Shown: positions 36,423-45,700 of the stretch, piece after piece
Position numbering within the stretch: the first letter of the stretch is position 1
Layout of the letters: every line of letters starts with the position of its first letter
Source: Ancylomarina sp. DW003
GTDB lineage: Bacteria > Bacteroidota > Bacteroidia > Bacteroidales > Marinifilaceae
DNA length: 64,000 nt
NCBI RefSeq assembly: GCF_029029505.1
Contig: NZ_JAKJSD010000015.1
Span: forward strand, 41,484-105,483
Reading direction: 5' to 3'
Position numbers and translations under genes: made by a program
Notes under the pieces: model-generated
The model's database searches: none
Told to the model about the DNA's origin: nothing
The model's input: only the letters and a program-made list of their open reading frames with translations

Positions 36423-37415
36423 TTACTTATTCAATCTTTCGTTTAGTTTTTTGATGATTTGCTTAGCGTCACCAACAATACCAAGGTCTGACACCTGGAA
36501 AATAGGTGCGTCCTTGTCTTTGTTTACCGCGATAATCAAATCTGAATCTTCCATACCTGCAACATGCTGAATCGCACCTGAGATACCGAAAGCAAAGTAA
36601 AGGTCCGGACGAACCGTTTTACCTGTCTGCCCTACCTGGCGCTCGTGTCCGATATAACCGGCATCAACCATAGCACGAGAAGCTGAAACTTCAGCATCAA
36701 GCGTAGTAGCTAATGAATCCATGGCATCGAAACCTTCCTGATTACCAATACCACGACCACCTGAAACCAAGATACGTGCTTCAGTAATATCGATTAGATC
36801 CGTTTCTTCCTTAACGGTTTTAACCAACTTTACTTTGATCTTCGAAGAATCGAATTCAACTTTATAGTCAGTAATAATTCCTTCACGACTTGTATCAGCA
36901 TCGATAGCGAACAAAACGCCCGGACGAACGGTTCCCATTTGAGGACGGTGATTTTTACAAACGATAGTTGCCATTAGGTTACCACCAAAAGCCGGACGAG
37001 TCATCAACAACTCACGGTTCGCTCCCACTTCAATCTTCGTACAGTCAGCCGTTAAACCTGTTTTAACACGAGCTGAAACACGTGGTCCCAAATCACGACC
37101 TAAAGTCGTTGCTCCGATTAATACTGAATCTGGCTTTCTGTCGTTGATAATTTTGCAAATAGCCTGAGTGTATGGCTCAGTTGTATAATCAGCCAATTCT
37201 GGCGCATCAACAACTAAAACCTCATCAGCACCAGCAGCAATAAGCCCTTGTGCCTTAGCAGCGATGTTATGCCCTAAAAGCATAGCATAAACCTTATCGT
37301 TTAACTCATCTGCCAATCGTCGTGCTTGTCCCAAAAGTTCCAATGCCACATTCTGAACAAAGCCTTCGCGCTGCTCAATAAAAACATATATGCCTTTGTA
37401 ATCTTCTAAATTCAT
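36423..37415 (-). CDS. etfA: Electron transfer flavoprotein alpha subunit
   Basis: 330 residues. It carries FAD and passes electrons from the acyl-CoA dehydrogenase. The FAD-binding C-terminal half has ARILVSGGRGIGNQEGF, then GQTGKTVRPDLYFAFGISGA. 12 bases after etfB; both follow the dehydrogenase gene. Confidence 0.97.
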   Translation of the reverse strand: MNLEDYKGIYVFIEQREGFVQNVALELLGQARRLADELNDKVYAMLLGHNIAAKAQGLIAAGADEVLVVDAPELADYTTEPYTQAICKIINDRKPDSVLIGATTLGRDLGPRVSARVKTGLTADCTKIEVGANRELLMTRPAFGGNLMATIVCKNHRPQMGTVRPGVLFAIDADTSREGIITDYKVEFDSSKIKVKLVKTVKEETDLIDITEARILVSGGRGIGNQEGFDAMDSLATTLDAEVSASRAMVDAGYIGHERQVGQTGKTVRPDLYFAFGISGAIQHVAGMEDSDLIIAVNKDKDAPIFQVSDLGIVGDAKQIIKKLNERLNK

Positions 37416-37427
37416 AGTCTCAACGAT

Positions 37428-38210
37428 TTATAGAATGAATTTTTCTTTCATCTTGTTAATAATGATTCCAACAGCCTCGTCAGTATCTACCTCATAAAGT
37501 TCGCCAGCTGGTTTTAAACCACGAGCAAATGCTTTGTGTACACTTGTTGGTGATCCCTTAAGACCCAAAAGTGTTTCATCAACTTCAATCTGATCTTTAC
37601 CCCAAACCTCAACTTCTTTTTGGTAAGCATCAACAATACCACCAACACTCATGTAACGAGGATTGTTAGCTGAAGCAAGAACAGTCACCACACAAGGTGC
37701 TTCCACCTCTAAAATTTGGTAACCTTCTTCGATATGACGTTTCATTGTGAATGTTTTCTCACCATCAAATTTCAAATCTTCAAGATAAGATACCTGAGGT
37801 AAATCAAGATGCTCAGCAATCTGGGGACCTACCTGTGCAGTATCACCATCAATCGCCTGACGACCGGTAATCAAAAGGTCGAAATCAAGCTTTTTAAGCG
37901 CTCCTGCAAGTGCGTATGATGTTGCAAGAGTATCAGCTCCAGCAAACTTTCTATCTGTTAAATGGATGGCTCTATCAGCTCCCATTGCAAATGCTTCACG
38001 AAGAATTAAATCCGCTTGTGGAGGTCCCATCGTAATCACAGTAATGTGAGCACCCTTTTCTTCTTTTAACTGTAGCGCCATTTCCAAACCACCCTTATCA
38101 TCAGGGTTGATAATACTTGGTACGCCTTCTCTGATTAGAGTTCCTGTTTTTGGATCGATTTTAATCTCGGTAGTATCAGGAACCTGCTTTATACAGACAA
38201 CTATTTTCAT
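37428..38210 (-). CDS. etfB: Electron transfer flavoprotein beta subunit
   Basis: 260 residues. It begins MKIVVCIKQVPDTTEIK, and DLLITGRQAIDGDTAQVGPQ is the family signature. It forms the Etf dimer with the downstream alpha subunit. Whether this Etf bifurcates electrons to ferredoxin cannot be told from the sequence alone. Confidence 0.97.
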   Translation of the reverse strand: MKIVVCIKQVPDTTEIKIDPKTGTLIREGVPSIINPDDKGGLEMALQLKEEKGAHITVITMGPPQADLILREAFAMGADRAIHLTDRKFAGADTLATSYALAGALKKLDFDLLITGRQAIDGDTAQVGPQIAEHLDLPQVSYLEDLKFDGEKTFTMKRHIEEGYQILEVEAPCVVTVLASANNPRYMSVGGIVDAYQKEVEVWGKDQIEVDETLLGLKGSPTSVHKAFARGLKPAGELYEVDTDEAVGIIINKMKEKFIL

Positions 38211-38258
38211 TTTCTTATTCTTTTAGATTCTCGTAACTAATAGCTATTAAACCAATGC

Positions 38259-39398
38259 TTACTTAAGCATATTAGCTGAAATCACCATTCTCTGAACTTC
38301 AGAAGTTCCTTCGTAGATCTCAGTAATTTTAGCATCACGCATCATACGCTCAACCGGGTATTCGCGAGTGTAACCATAACCACCGTGCAATTGAACGGCT
38401 TTGTTTGTTACCTCCATAGCTGTTTCGGCTGCATAAAGCTTAGCCATAGCTGCATCAACAGAATAAACTTTCTTTTGATCTTTTTTGTAAGCCGCTTTGC
38501 GAACCAACATACGAGAAGCTTCTGTTTTTGTGTTCATGTCAGCCAACTGGAACTGTGTGTTTTGGAAAGCAGAAATGGCACGACCAAACTGTTTTCTTTC
38601 TTTCACATATTTCACAGTCTCATTAATTGCACCCTGAGCTAAACCTAAAGCCTGAGCAGCAATACCAATACGACCACCATCAAGGGTTTTCATAGCGATA
38701 CCAAAACCTTTGCTCAATTTCCCTAACATATTAGTTTTAGGCAATACACAGTTTTCAAAAATCAATTCGCAAGTTGCAGAACCTTTAATCCCCATCTTCT
38801 TCTCTTTCTTACCGATAGAGAAACCAGGTGTGTCTTTTTCAATAATGAAAGCTGTGATACCACGAGTTCCCTTAGACTTATCAGTCATAGCAAAAATCAC
38901 ATATACATGTGCATATTCAGCATTGGTAATAAAGATTTTAGAACCATTGATGATATAGTTATCGCCATCTTCAACAGCTGTTGTTTGCTGACCAGCAGCA
39001 TCAGTACCCGCATTAGGCTCAGTTAAACCAAAAGCTCCAATCCACTCACCAGAAGCAAGCTTTGGCAAATATTTTTGCTTTTGCTCTTCGGTTCCGTGCT
39101 CTAAAATAGGAGCTGCACACAAAGATGTGTGAGCTGAAACAATAACGCCAGTTGTACCACATACCGCTGAAAGTTCTTCAACAGCCATAGAATACATTAG
39201 GTTATTTCCACCTGCACCACCATATTGCTTTGGAATTGGAATTCCCATGATACCAATTTTTGCCATTTTCTCAACCGTTTCGATTGGAAAACGCTCTTGC
39301 TCATCAACTTCTGCAGCAAGTGGCTTTACTTCATTTTCAGCAAAATCTCTAATCATTTGCTGGAACAATTCCTGTTCTTTTGTTAGGCTAAAGTCCAT
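38259..39398 (-). CDS. Short-chain acyl-CoA (butyryl-CoA) dehydrogenase
   Basis: 379 residues from MDFSLTKEQ; an ATG 11 codons upstream (39431) gives an unusual extension. It reduces crotonyl-CoA to butyryl-CoA. The catalytic base is the Glu of IYEGTSEVQRMVI near the C-terminus. Also seen: FGLTEPNAGTDA, KIFITNAEYA and LHGGYGYTREYPVERMMRD. It precedes etfB and etfA in one unit, separated by a terminator and a palindrome from the lysine operon whose product it uses. Confidence 0.95.
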   Translation of the reverse strand: MDFSLTKEQELFQQMIRDFAENEVKPLAAEVDEQERFPIETVEKMAKIGIMGIPIPKQYGGAGGNNLMYSMAVEELSAVCGTTGVIVSAHTSLCAAPILEHGTEEQKQKYLPKLASGEWIGAFGLTEPNAGTDAAGQQTTAVEDGDNYIINGSKIFITNAEYAHVYVIFAMTDKSKGTRGITAFIIEKDTPGFSIGKKEKKMGIKGSATCELIFENCVLPKTNMLGKLSKGFGIAMKTLDGGRIGIAAQALGLAQGAINETVKYVKERKQFGRAISAFQNTQFQLADMNTKTEASRMLVRKAAYKKDQKKVYSVDAAMAKLYAAETAMEVTNKAVQLHGGYGYTREYPVERMMRDAKITEIYEGTSEVQRMVISANMLK

Positions 39399-39569
39399 TA
39401 ATATATAGTTACAAATTAAGTTTCGAATCAAGTCCCTAACTTAATCCGGAAAAATTTCTTTAATTGCTAGTTTTCACGACAAAGAAAGCTCAGTAAAAAT
39501 GATTTTCGATACATGTTGATATGTTATATATCAGGAAATTAGAATTTTTCAACGCAAACGATACAAATT

Positions 39570-39595
39570 GTTTAATATTTAACTAAATATTAAAC
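39570..39595. promoter_or_regulatory. Perfect 12-base inverted repeat upstream of acyl-CoA dehydrogenase
   Basis: GTTTAATATTTA, two bases (AC), TAAATATTAAAC. Its right edge is 172 bases before the dehydrogenase start. It is the size of a dimeric-regulator operator and lies just upstream of a near-consensus promoter. Confidence 0.55.
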
Positions 39596-39652
39596 TTATA
39601 ACTCTATCGATAAAAATATTTGATTAGATAATTATTCCTTTAAAACAAAAAA

Positions 39653-39688
39653 AATCGACTGCTGGTTTTTACAAACCAACAGCCGATT
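39653..39688 (-). terminator. Terminator of the lysine operon after the thiolase gene
   Basis: On the minus strand AATCGGCTGTTGGTTT pairs with AACCAGCAGTCGATT (two G-U pairs) and is followed by eight T. It splits the pathway into two transcripts. Confidence 0.85.
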
Positions 39689-39740
39689 ATATTTTAGAGA
39701 AAGACTAAAAACAATTAGCCTTATTCCTACTAAAAATAGC

Positions 39741-40946
39741 TTAAACGTTCTTAAGAATCAAAGCAGTACCCATACCACCACCAATACAAAGTGATGCTAA
39801 ACCGAATTGCTTATTTGTACGTTTCATCTCGTGAATTAAACTTACAGTAATACGTGTTCCTGATGCCCCAATTGGGTGACCTAATGCAATAGCTCCACCA
39901 TTCACATTATTTCTCTCCTGGAAAAATTCCGGAGCTACACCGTGATCTTCGCATAATTGCTTAACCACACCTAATGATTGTGCTGCAAAAGCTTCATTCA
40001 ATTCCAACACTTCCATGTCAGTTAATTTCATATCAGCCTTTTTTAAAGCGCTTGCAATAGCAGGAACTGGTCCCATACCCATAATAGCCGGATCTACACC
40101 ACCCTGACCAGTAGCAACAATCTCTGCAAGTGGAGTCAAATTATGCTCTTTTACAGCCTCTTCAGAAGCAACCAATACAAAAGCAGCACCATCATTAATA
40201 CCAGAAGCGTTACCAGCTGTTACCGTTCCATCCTTTTTGAAAGCAGGACGTAAACCAGTTAATTTCTCTTCGCTTGTTCTACGGTTGATGAACTCATCAG
40301 CATCGAAAACAATTGTTTCTCTACGTGATTTGATTTCAACAGGAACAATCTCATTCTTAAAATGACCTGCATCCTGTGCGGCCATCGCTTTTTGCTGAGA
40401 TGCAAATGCAAAAGCGTCTTGATCTTCGCGAGTCAGGCTATATTTTGCTGCAATATTCTCAGCAGTAATACCCATGTGGTAACCTTCGAATGCATCTGTT
40501 AAACCATCGCATACCATATGGTCAACAGTTTTAATATCCATCATTTTATGTCCTGTACGAACGCCACCTGGCATTACAAAACCTGCAGCAGACATATTCT
40601 CAGTACCACCGGCAATAATCATGTTAGCTTCGCCTGATTTAATATTAGCATAAGCCAAATTGATTGTCTTCATACCAGAACCACAAATCATGTTAATTCC
40701 ATAAGCTGGTACCTCTTGAGGCACACCTGCTTTAATTGAAGCCTGACGTGCAATACCTTGCTTTTGACCTGCCATTAGGATATTTCCTACAACAACTTCA
40801 TCAAGTTTAGATGCGTCGATCTTAGTTTCTTCAATAATATTTTTGATAACTCCTGCAGCTAAATCAGCAGCGGCAACCGGAGTTAGTGTTCCTAAAAATT
40901 TTCCTATAGCCGTTCTTTTGGCTGCAACGATATATACTTTACTCAT
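39741..40946 (-). CDS. atoB: Acetyl-CoA acetyltransferase (thiolase)
   Basis: 401 residues from MSKVYIVAAKRT; six extra codons upstream are possible. It splits acetoacetyl-CoA with CoA into two acetyl-CoA. The nucleophile lies in NMICGSGMKTINLAY; LNEAFAAQ, GHPIGASGTR and CIGGGMGTALIL complete the site. It ends the lysine operon; acetoacetyl-CoA comes from the CoA-transferase reaction with butyryl-CoA. Confidence 0.96.
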   Translation of the reverse strand: MSKVYIVAAKRTAIGKFLGTLTPVAAADLAAGVIKNIIEETKIDASKLDEVVVGNILMAGQKQGIARQASIKAGVPQEVPAYGINMICGSGMKTINLAYANIKSGEANMIIAGGTENMSAAGFVMPGGVRTGHKMMDIKTVDHMVCDGLTDAFEGYHMGITAENIAAKYSLTREDQDAFAFASQQKAMAAQDAGHFKNEIVPVEIKSRRETIVFDADEFINRRTSEEKLTGLRPAFKKDGTVTAGNASGINDGAAFVLVASEEAVKEHNLTPLAEIVATGQGGVDPAIMGMGPVPAIASALKKADMKLTDMEVLELNEAFAAQSLGVVKQLCEDHGVAPEFFQERNNVNGGAIALGHPIGASGTRITVSLIHEMKRTNKQFGLASLCIGGGMGTALILKNV

Positions 40947-41012
40947 GATGTTTGTAATTGACAATTAGTGATTAGCAATTATTAATTTAAAAGTAAATGG
41001 GTTGAATAATAC

Positions 41013-41036
41013 GATTTGTAAATACAATCACAAATC
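41013..41036 (-). repeat. Inverted repeat between CoA-transferase B and thiolase genes
   Basis: GATTTGT (41013-41019) pairs with ACAAATC (41030-41036). Short arms; no T run. Confidence 0.4.
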
Positions 41037-41048
41037 TCATATTCTATA

Positions 41049-41711
41049 TTAGGCTTGTTTCATTTCAGCCAGATCCTCTGCAATAATCAATTTTGCATCG
41101 GTAGCTTCTTGTACTTGCTCAACAGTAAACATTGGGTTAATCTCAGTTAAAAGAATTCCCTCAGGCGTAATTTTCATTACTCCCATTTCTGTGATAATCA
41201 TTTCCACTTGCTCTGCAGCAGTTAATGGCAAATCACAAAGTGTCATAATCTTGTGATTACCTCTGGCTGTGTGTTCCATTGACAGGATAACACGCTTTGC
41301 ACCTACAATAAGGTCCATTGCACCACCCATACCTGGCGTTTTCTTACCTGGAATCATCCAGTTAGCAAGATTCCCTTTTTCATCAGCCTGAAGAGCTCCT
41401 AAAAAAGTAACATCAACATGTCCGCCACGGATAATAGCAAAAGAAGCTGCAGAATCGAAACTACTTGCGCCTTCCTTATAAGTAATATGTCCGCCACCAG
41501 CATTTACAAAATCCTTATCTTCTTCACCCTCAGCTGGGACAGCACCCATGCCAAGCAAACCATTCTCCGATTGAAGAATTACGTTTACATTATCAGGGAC
41601 ATAATTAGGAATAAATGTAGGCAAACCAATTCCTAAGTTTACTACATCACCATCTTGTAATTCGAGAGCAGAACGCTTCGCGATGATCTCTCTGATTTCT
41701 TTTTTATCCAT
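41049..41711 (-). CDS. atoA: CoA-transferase subunit B (butyryl-CoA:acetoacetate type)
   Basis: 220 residues. The catalytic Glu is in LQSENGLLGMGAVP. It pairs with the subunit A encoded at 50517-51167, nine genes upstream in the same operon, which is unusual because the two subunits are normally adjacent. In lysine fermentation it moves CoA from butyryl-CoA to acetoacetate. 69 bases after kamE, with an 11-pair stem in the gap. Confidence 0.93.
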   Translation of the reverse strand: MDKKEIREIIAKRSALELQDGDVVNLGIGLPTFIPNYVPDNVNVILQSENGLLGMGAVPAEGEEDKDFVNAGGGHITYKEGASSFDSAASFAIIRGGHVDVTFLGALQADEKGNLANWMIPGKKTPGMGGAMDLIVGAKRVILSMEHTARGNHKIMTLCDLPLTAAEQVEMIITEMGVMKITPEGILLTEINPMFTVEQVQEATDAKLIIAEDLAEMKQA

Positions 41712-41739
41712 TGTGGTATGTTGTTTTGTTTACATTTTA

Positions 41740-41767
41740 GTACAGACACAGCATGTTGTGTCTGTAC
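41740..41767 (-). repeat. Inverted repeat between kamE and CoA-transferase B
   Basis: GTACAGACACA (41740-41750) pairs with TGTGTCTGTAC (41757-41767), 11 perfect pairs with a six-base loop. No T run follows, so it is unlikely to stop transcription fully. Confidence 0.7.
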
Positions 41768-41780
41768 CAAAATTATAAGT

Positions 41781-42569
41781 CTATTGGTTGATTCTTCTAT
41801 CAAGTTCTTGAGCCAGGTACGAAGCAACATCATCAGCATATTTGTTCATACCGAAACCTGCATCGTAACCCAATTCTTTTGCTAATTCATGCGATAAACG
41901 TGGTCCGCCACATATTAAGATAACCTTATCACGCAAGCCTTCTGCCTCCAGCATTTCTACCAGTTCAACAAGGTTTTGAATGTGAACATCTTTTTGTGTT
42001 ACAGTCTGAGATACTAAAAGAACATCAGCTTTCATTTCGATAGCTTTAGCGATGAATTCTTCGTTAGGTACCTGAGATCCCATATTTAAAGCTTCGATCA
42101 TCTCGTAACGCTCCAAACCATAGTGACCAGCAAAACCTTTCATGTTCATTATCGCATCGATACCCACTGTGTGTGCATCTGTACCTGTACTTGCTCCTAC
42201 AACGACAACTTCACGTCCAATATGCTCTTTGATGAAATCATCTGTTTCGTGCATGTCCATTGTCGTTGACTCTACTTTTGGTACAACGATACTTGTAAAA
42301 TCTACTGTATGAATTGAGCTACCGTAACAGTTGAAAAAGGTAAAACCTTCCATAAGTTCCTGTACAAATACAACTTGTACATCTTCGAAACCCATTTTTT
42401 TCATCATCTGCTTAGCAGCCTCAATCGCCTCTTCGCCTTTAGCTACAGGCAATGTGAAACTTACCTGAGTTTTACCATCGTTCATGGTATCACCGTAAGG
42501 CTTAATTTTTGTTAGATCTAAGGTCTTGTCGAATTCATTCGAACTGGTAGAATAAAGTCCTCCACTCAT
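41781..42569 (-). CDS. kamE: Lysine 5,6-aminomutase beta subunit
   Basis: 262 residues. With KamD it moves the 6-amino group of beta-lysine to C5 using adenosylcobalamin and PLP. The base-off B12 motif DxHxxG is Asp131-Ala-His133-Thr-Val-Gly136. Lys144 lies where the PLP lysine of characterised KamE is found. The SQTV and CGGPRL stretches of the Rossmann B12 domain follow. 69 bases after kamD. Confidence 0.97.
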   Translation of the reverse strand: MSGGLYSTSSNEFDKTLDLTKIKPYGDTMNDGKTQVSFTLPVAKGEEAIEAAKQMMKKMGFEDVQVVFVQELMEGFTFFNCYGSSIHTVDFTSIVVPKVESTTMDMHETDDFIKEHIGREVVVVGASTGTDAHTVGIDAIMNMKGFAGHYGLERYEMIEALNMGSQVPNEEFIAKAIEMKADVLLVSQTVTQKDVHIQNLVELVEMLEAEGLRDKVILICGGPRLSHELAKELGYDAGFGMNKYADDVASYLAQELDRRINQ

Positions 42570-42594
42570 TTTGCTTATCTCCTATATTTTATGT

Positions 42595-42621
42595 GAGTCA
42601 ACAGTTGTTAGCTCTTGACTC
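42595..42621 (-). repeat. Inverted repeat between kamD and kamE
   Basis: GAGTCAA (42595-42601) pairs with TTGACTC (42615-42621). The same GAGTCAAGAG-type sequence appears in the kce-kal gap. Confidence 0.45.
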
Positions 42622-42638
42622 TTAATCATTATCAATAA

Positions 42639-44192
42639 CTAGTTTTTCTTCATTAAAGCTACAAACGGATTGAAGTAGTTGCTTCCTTTTTCCACAACTC
42701 CATCAAGACCTTTACCACCATTGATTGGACGCTTAATATCAGCGAAAATTCCTTTCTCAAGTGCAGTAAACATTCCCTCTTTTTCAATCTTTTCTAGCAA
42801 TTCAATTGAATCTGCAAGAATCTTTTGAGCTCTTGTACGAATTAAACCTCCTTCTTTAAATTCAACCTCATCACCAATATTCTTCATATTATTGAAAATG
42901 TATTTTGCATTCTCAAGAGAAAGGTAACGGTCAGACATGAAAGGCGTGTGAATTGCTTCCGTCAACATACCCAAAAGTTGGATTCCTTGTCCTGTCCAGA
43001 TTGAAATCTGATTAAACAAAGCATCTTGTACGTTTCCTTTGAAGATATTACCTGTCATGAATTTTGTAGGAGGCATATACTTAAGTGGTGCCTTAGGGAA
43101 GATCTCACGAGTCATTTGAGCTTGTGCTAACTCATAAAGGAAACCATTCTCTAGTCCTGGCTCCATCTCGAAAGCATGACCTAATCCCATTTGCTCTTCC
43201 GGAAGATCAGCAATTACCGCTAACTGCTCATTAATAAAGTCAGAAGCCAAAACAGTATGTGCTTCGTCGAATGCATCAGCAGTCGTTAGGTAGTTATCTT
43301 CACCTGTATTGATGATTACACCAGCAAAACCATTCAATACTCTTGAGAAGTATTGGTCAACCAATGTACGTTGCATATTGATATCACGGAAAAGGATTCC
43401 GTAAAGTGCATCATTCAACATCACATCTAATCCTTCAAGAGCACCCATAGCAGCAATCTCAGGCATACATAGACCAGAACAATAGTTACAAAGGCGAATG
43501 TATTTACCTTCTTCCTCACCAATCTTATCAAGGTGAGTACGCATAATTCGGAAGTTCTCCTGAGTCGCAACAGTTCCACCAAAACCTTCAGTCGTTGCAC
43601 CGTAAGGTACATAGTCAAGTAACGACTGACCTGTTGTACGAATTACAGCAATAATATCGGCACCCTGACGAGCTGCAGCCTCAGCCTGAACAACATCTTC
43701 GTAGATGTTACCTGTTGCTACAATTACGTATAAGTATGGTTTAGGGCCTTCACCAATCGTTTCAATATAGTTATCTCTCTTAGCTTTACGAGCCTTAATT
43801 TTATCAATACACTCGTTGATATATGGCTTAAGAGCTTTGTGAGCCTCTTCAACTGAATGAGATGGCAATTGAGTGATATCCAACTCGCCTGCAGCAATTT
43901 TCTCAGCAGCTTGTTGTGGATTTAATCCAGCTTCAATAATTGCATTTCCTAAAAAATACATCACCCCTTGGTTAAGAACACCTTTGTCCTTAATCTCATC
44001 CACTACAACATTTGGAAGTGGTACCTCGTTATTGTCAACACCATCAATCCCCAAAAGACGACACAAAGTACGTTCTACAGATACCGTTGTATAGCTATCC
44101 ACAAACTCCTGAACGTTGTCAGCAATTTTTCTCGAAACGCCCTTTGCGTAGTTAACTTTATCAAAGTCAAGACCTAGTTTACTCCTTTGCAT
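42639..44192 (-). CDS. kamD: Lysine 5,6-aminomutase alpha subunit
   Basis: 517 residues, normal length for the family. It forms the TIM-barrel part that binds PLP and substrate and meets the B12 domain of KamE. Family stretches such as MQRSKLGLDFDKVNYAK and LCNYCSGLCMPEIAAMGALE are clear. It follows the MutS-like gene after a 101-base gap with a paired palindrome. Confidence 0.97.
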   Translation of the reverse strand: MQRSKLGLDFDKVNYAKGVSRKIADNVQEFVDSYTTVSVERTLCRLLGIDGVDNNEVPLPNVVVDEIKDKGVLNQGVMYFLGNAIIEAGLNPQQAAEKIAAGELDITQLPSHSVEEAHKALKPYINECIDKIKARKAKRDNYIETIGEGPKPYLYVIVATGNIYEDVVQAEAAARQGADIIAVIRTTGQSLLDYVPYGATTEGFGGTVATQENFRIMRTHLDKIGEEEGKYIRLCNYCSGLCMPEIAAMGALEGLDVMLNDALYGILFRDINMQRTLVDQYFSRVLNGFAGVIINTGEDNYLTTADAFDEAHTVLASDFINEQLAVIADLPEEQMGLGHAFEMEPGLENGFLYELAQAQMTREIFPKAPLKYMPPTKFMTGNIFKGNVQDALFNQISIWTGQGIQLLGMLTEAIHTPFMSDRYLSLENAKYIFNNMKNIGDEVEFKEGGLIRTRAQKILADSIELLEKIEKEGMFTALEKGIFADIKRPINGGKGLDGVVEKGSNYFNPFVALMKKN

Positions 44193-44242
44193 TTTTGTTC
44201 TATGTTTAGATATATAGTTTTGTTTCTTTCTTCTTCCTATTC

Positions 44243-44290
44243 AAACCTGACAGGTTTGGCTTTCCCAACAGAAATTAACCTGTCAGGTTT
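44243..44290 (-). repeat. Pair of AACCTGNCAGGTT palindromes between the MutS-like gene and kamD
   Basis: AACCTGACAGGTT lies at 44244-44256 and AACCTGTCAGGTT at 44277-44289. Each 13-base unit is itself palindromic and the two are complementary to each other, so they can form one long hairpin or two small ones. The sequence has the look of a small dispersed genomic repeat. Confidence 0.75.
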
Positions 44291-44293
44291 TAT

Positions 44294-45700
44294 CTAATTC
44301 AGCAAATTCTTGTTCGCTTTCTCAATAATTTGTTGGTTTATTCCTAATATTCCTGCAATGCGAAGAGCCTCATGAGGGACCTTTGTTGCATCGTCTTCTA
44401 TCAGGGAATAATCCATATAATCGTTTATATTATTCTTATTAATCTCTCCTTGCTTGATTTCCTTATCCAGGCCTTTCACTCTCAACTTACGACAAGCTTT
44501 ATTCAATCCACTGTAATGTGTCGTGATAACCGATAAAGTTTGATTCTCATTAAAAATATCAGCTACAGCATTCACAATAGCTCTCCCCTCTGTTGGGTTG
44601 GTTGTTCTAGCCAATTCATCAACCAAAACCAATATATTTTCTCGCTTAAACGATGCCTCAACCATCTCGTTAATCTTCACCATTTCGGATGCGAAAGATG
44701 ACAAACCATTTTGCTCTGACTGATCATCGCCAACCGAAACTAAAACTCGATCGACTAAGCTGATACTTGCCGATTGCGCTGGTACAAAAAAACCAAACTG
44801 CAACAAATACTGACAAAGTGCTAAGGTTTTTAAAATAACGGTTTTACCTGCCATATTAGCACCAGTAATAAAACAAACCTCTTGACTCAATTTAATATCA
44901 ATGGCTTGGAAATTTCTTTTTGATAAAGCCAGTGTTTCCTTTATCTGAGGATGAAACATGGCTTTATATTCTATTCCTGAATCTGATATTTGAGCTCTGG
45001 TGAAAGCCATATGATCAGCAAGTAGCGCTTTGGCAACAATCACATCGAGATGTGCTATCTGATTCAGTGCTTTTTCAAGATCATTTGCATGCAAATAAAG
45101 CTTCTCACAAATTTGAGCTCTTACTTCACTCTCTATTTCTTCTGATTTATTTTCTAATGCTTCCAAGCTTGAATCCAAATCCATTTCCGGGTCAAGCTTA
45201 ATTGAAGCCTTTAATTCTTTTATTTCCTTTCTAACACTTGCCAATTCTGATGAATAAGCATCGTAAATATAAAAGGATGGTATTCTATTATTTTCAGGAT
45301 CTACGATAGAAATCAACTGATTCAAATTTGGAATTTCAATCAAGCTCACTTCAAACTCATTTTGAAGATTCAATATCTCCTGTGATATTAGTGCGAAAGA
45401 TTTGATCTCAAAAAGCTCAATATCATCCAGAATCGAATTTGATTTAAGATTCTTTACGCTCCCCTTGATATCACGCACCTGCATGAGTTTGGTCTGAATT
45501 TTACTAATTAACCCTGACTTTCTTCCTCCTATAACTGAGTAAACGAAGTTGACTAAATCAAGCTCAGTATTAACCTCATTAGCCTGATACATCATAGGCA
45601 TATCAAGCAAGTAGCGCTTTCCTAAGCTGGATTGCAGTTGCAAGCTCTCAACTATGTACTGAAGACCTTTAACTTGAGATATGGCTGAACGTAATTTCAT
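44294..45700 (-). CDS. MutS-like ATPase of the lysine fermentation cluster
   Basis: 468 residues. The C-terminal half is a MutS ATPase domain: Walker A TGANMAGKTVILKTL, the SSFASEM dimer motif, Walker B ILVLVDELARTTNPTEG and ITTHYS. The N-terminal half is helical and lacks the mismatch-reading domain, and there is no Smr nuclease domain. It is one base downstream of the P-loop NTPase gene and just before kamD, so a role in activating or repairing the B12 aminomutase is more likely than DNA repair. That role is inference. Confidence 0.88.
   Translation of the reverse strand: MKLRSAISQVKGLQYIVESLQLQSSLGKRYLLDMPMMYQANEVNTELDLVNFVYSVIGGRKSGLISKIQTKLMQVRDIKGSVKNLKSNSILDDIELFEIKSFALISQEILNLQNEFEVSLIEIPNLNQLISIVDPENNRIPSFYIYDAYSSELASVRKEIKELKASIKLDPEMDLDSSLEALENKSEEIESEVRAQICEKLYLHANDLEKALNQIAHLDVIVAKALLADHMAFTRAQISDSGIEYKAMFHPQIKETLALSKRNFQAIDIKLSQEVCFITGANMAGKTVILKTLALCQYLLQFGFFVPAQSASISLVDRVLVSVGDDQSEQNGLSSFASEMVKINEMVEASFKRENILVLVDELARTTNPTEGRAIVNAVADIFNENQTLSVITTHYSGLNKACRKLRVKGLDKEIKQGEINKNNINDYMDYSLIEDDATKVPHEALRIAGILGINQQIIEKANKNLLN

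Larger units (their letters stand above)
39399..39740. other. Intergenic region of 342 bases upstream of the acyl-CoA dehydrogenase
   Basis: It contains the terminator of the thiolase gene (39653-39688) and a perfect 26-base palindrome (39570-39595). I found no standard TAnnTTTG box; TATCGTTTG on the minus strand at about 39555-39563 is close, with one extra base. Confidence 0.55.

Noticed and set aside
44294..45700. DNA mismatch repair MutS or MutS2
   Set aside because: The mismatch-recognition and Smr domains are absent and the gene is locked inside the lysine operon.
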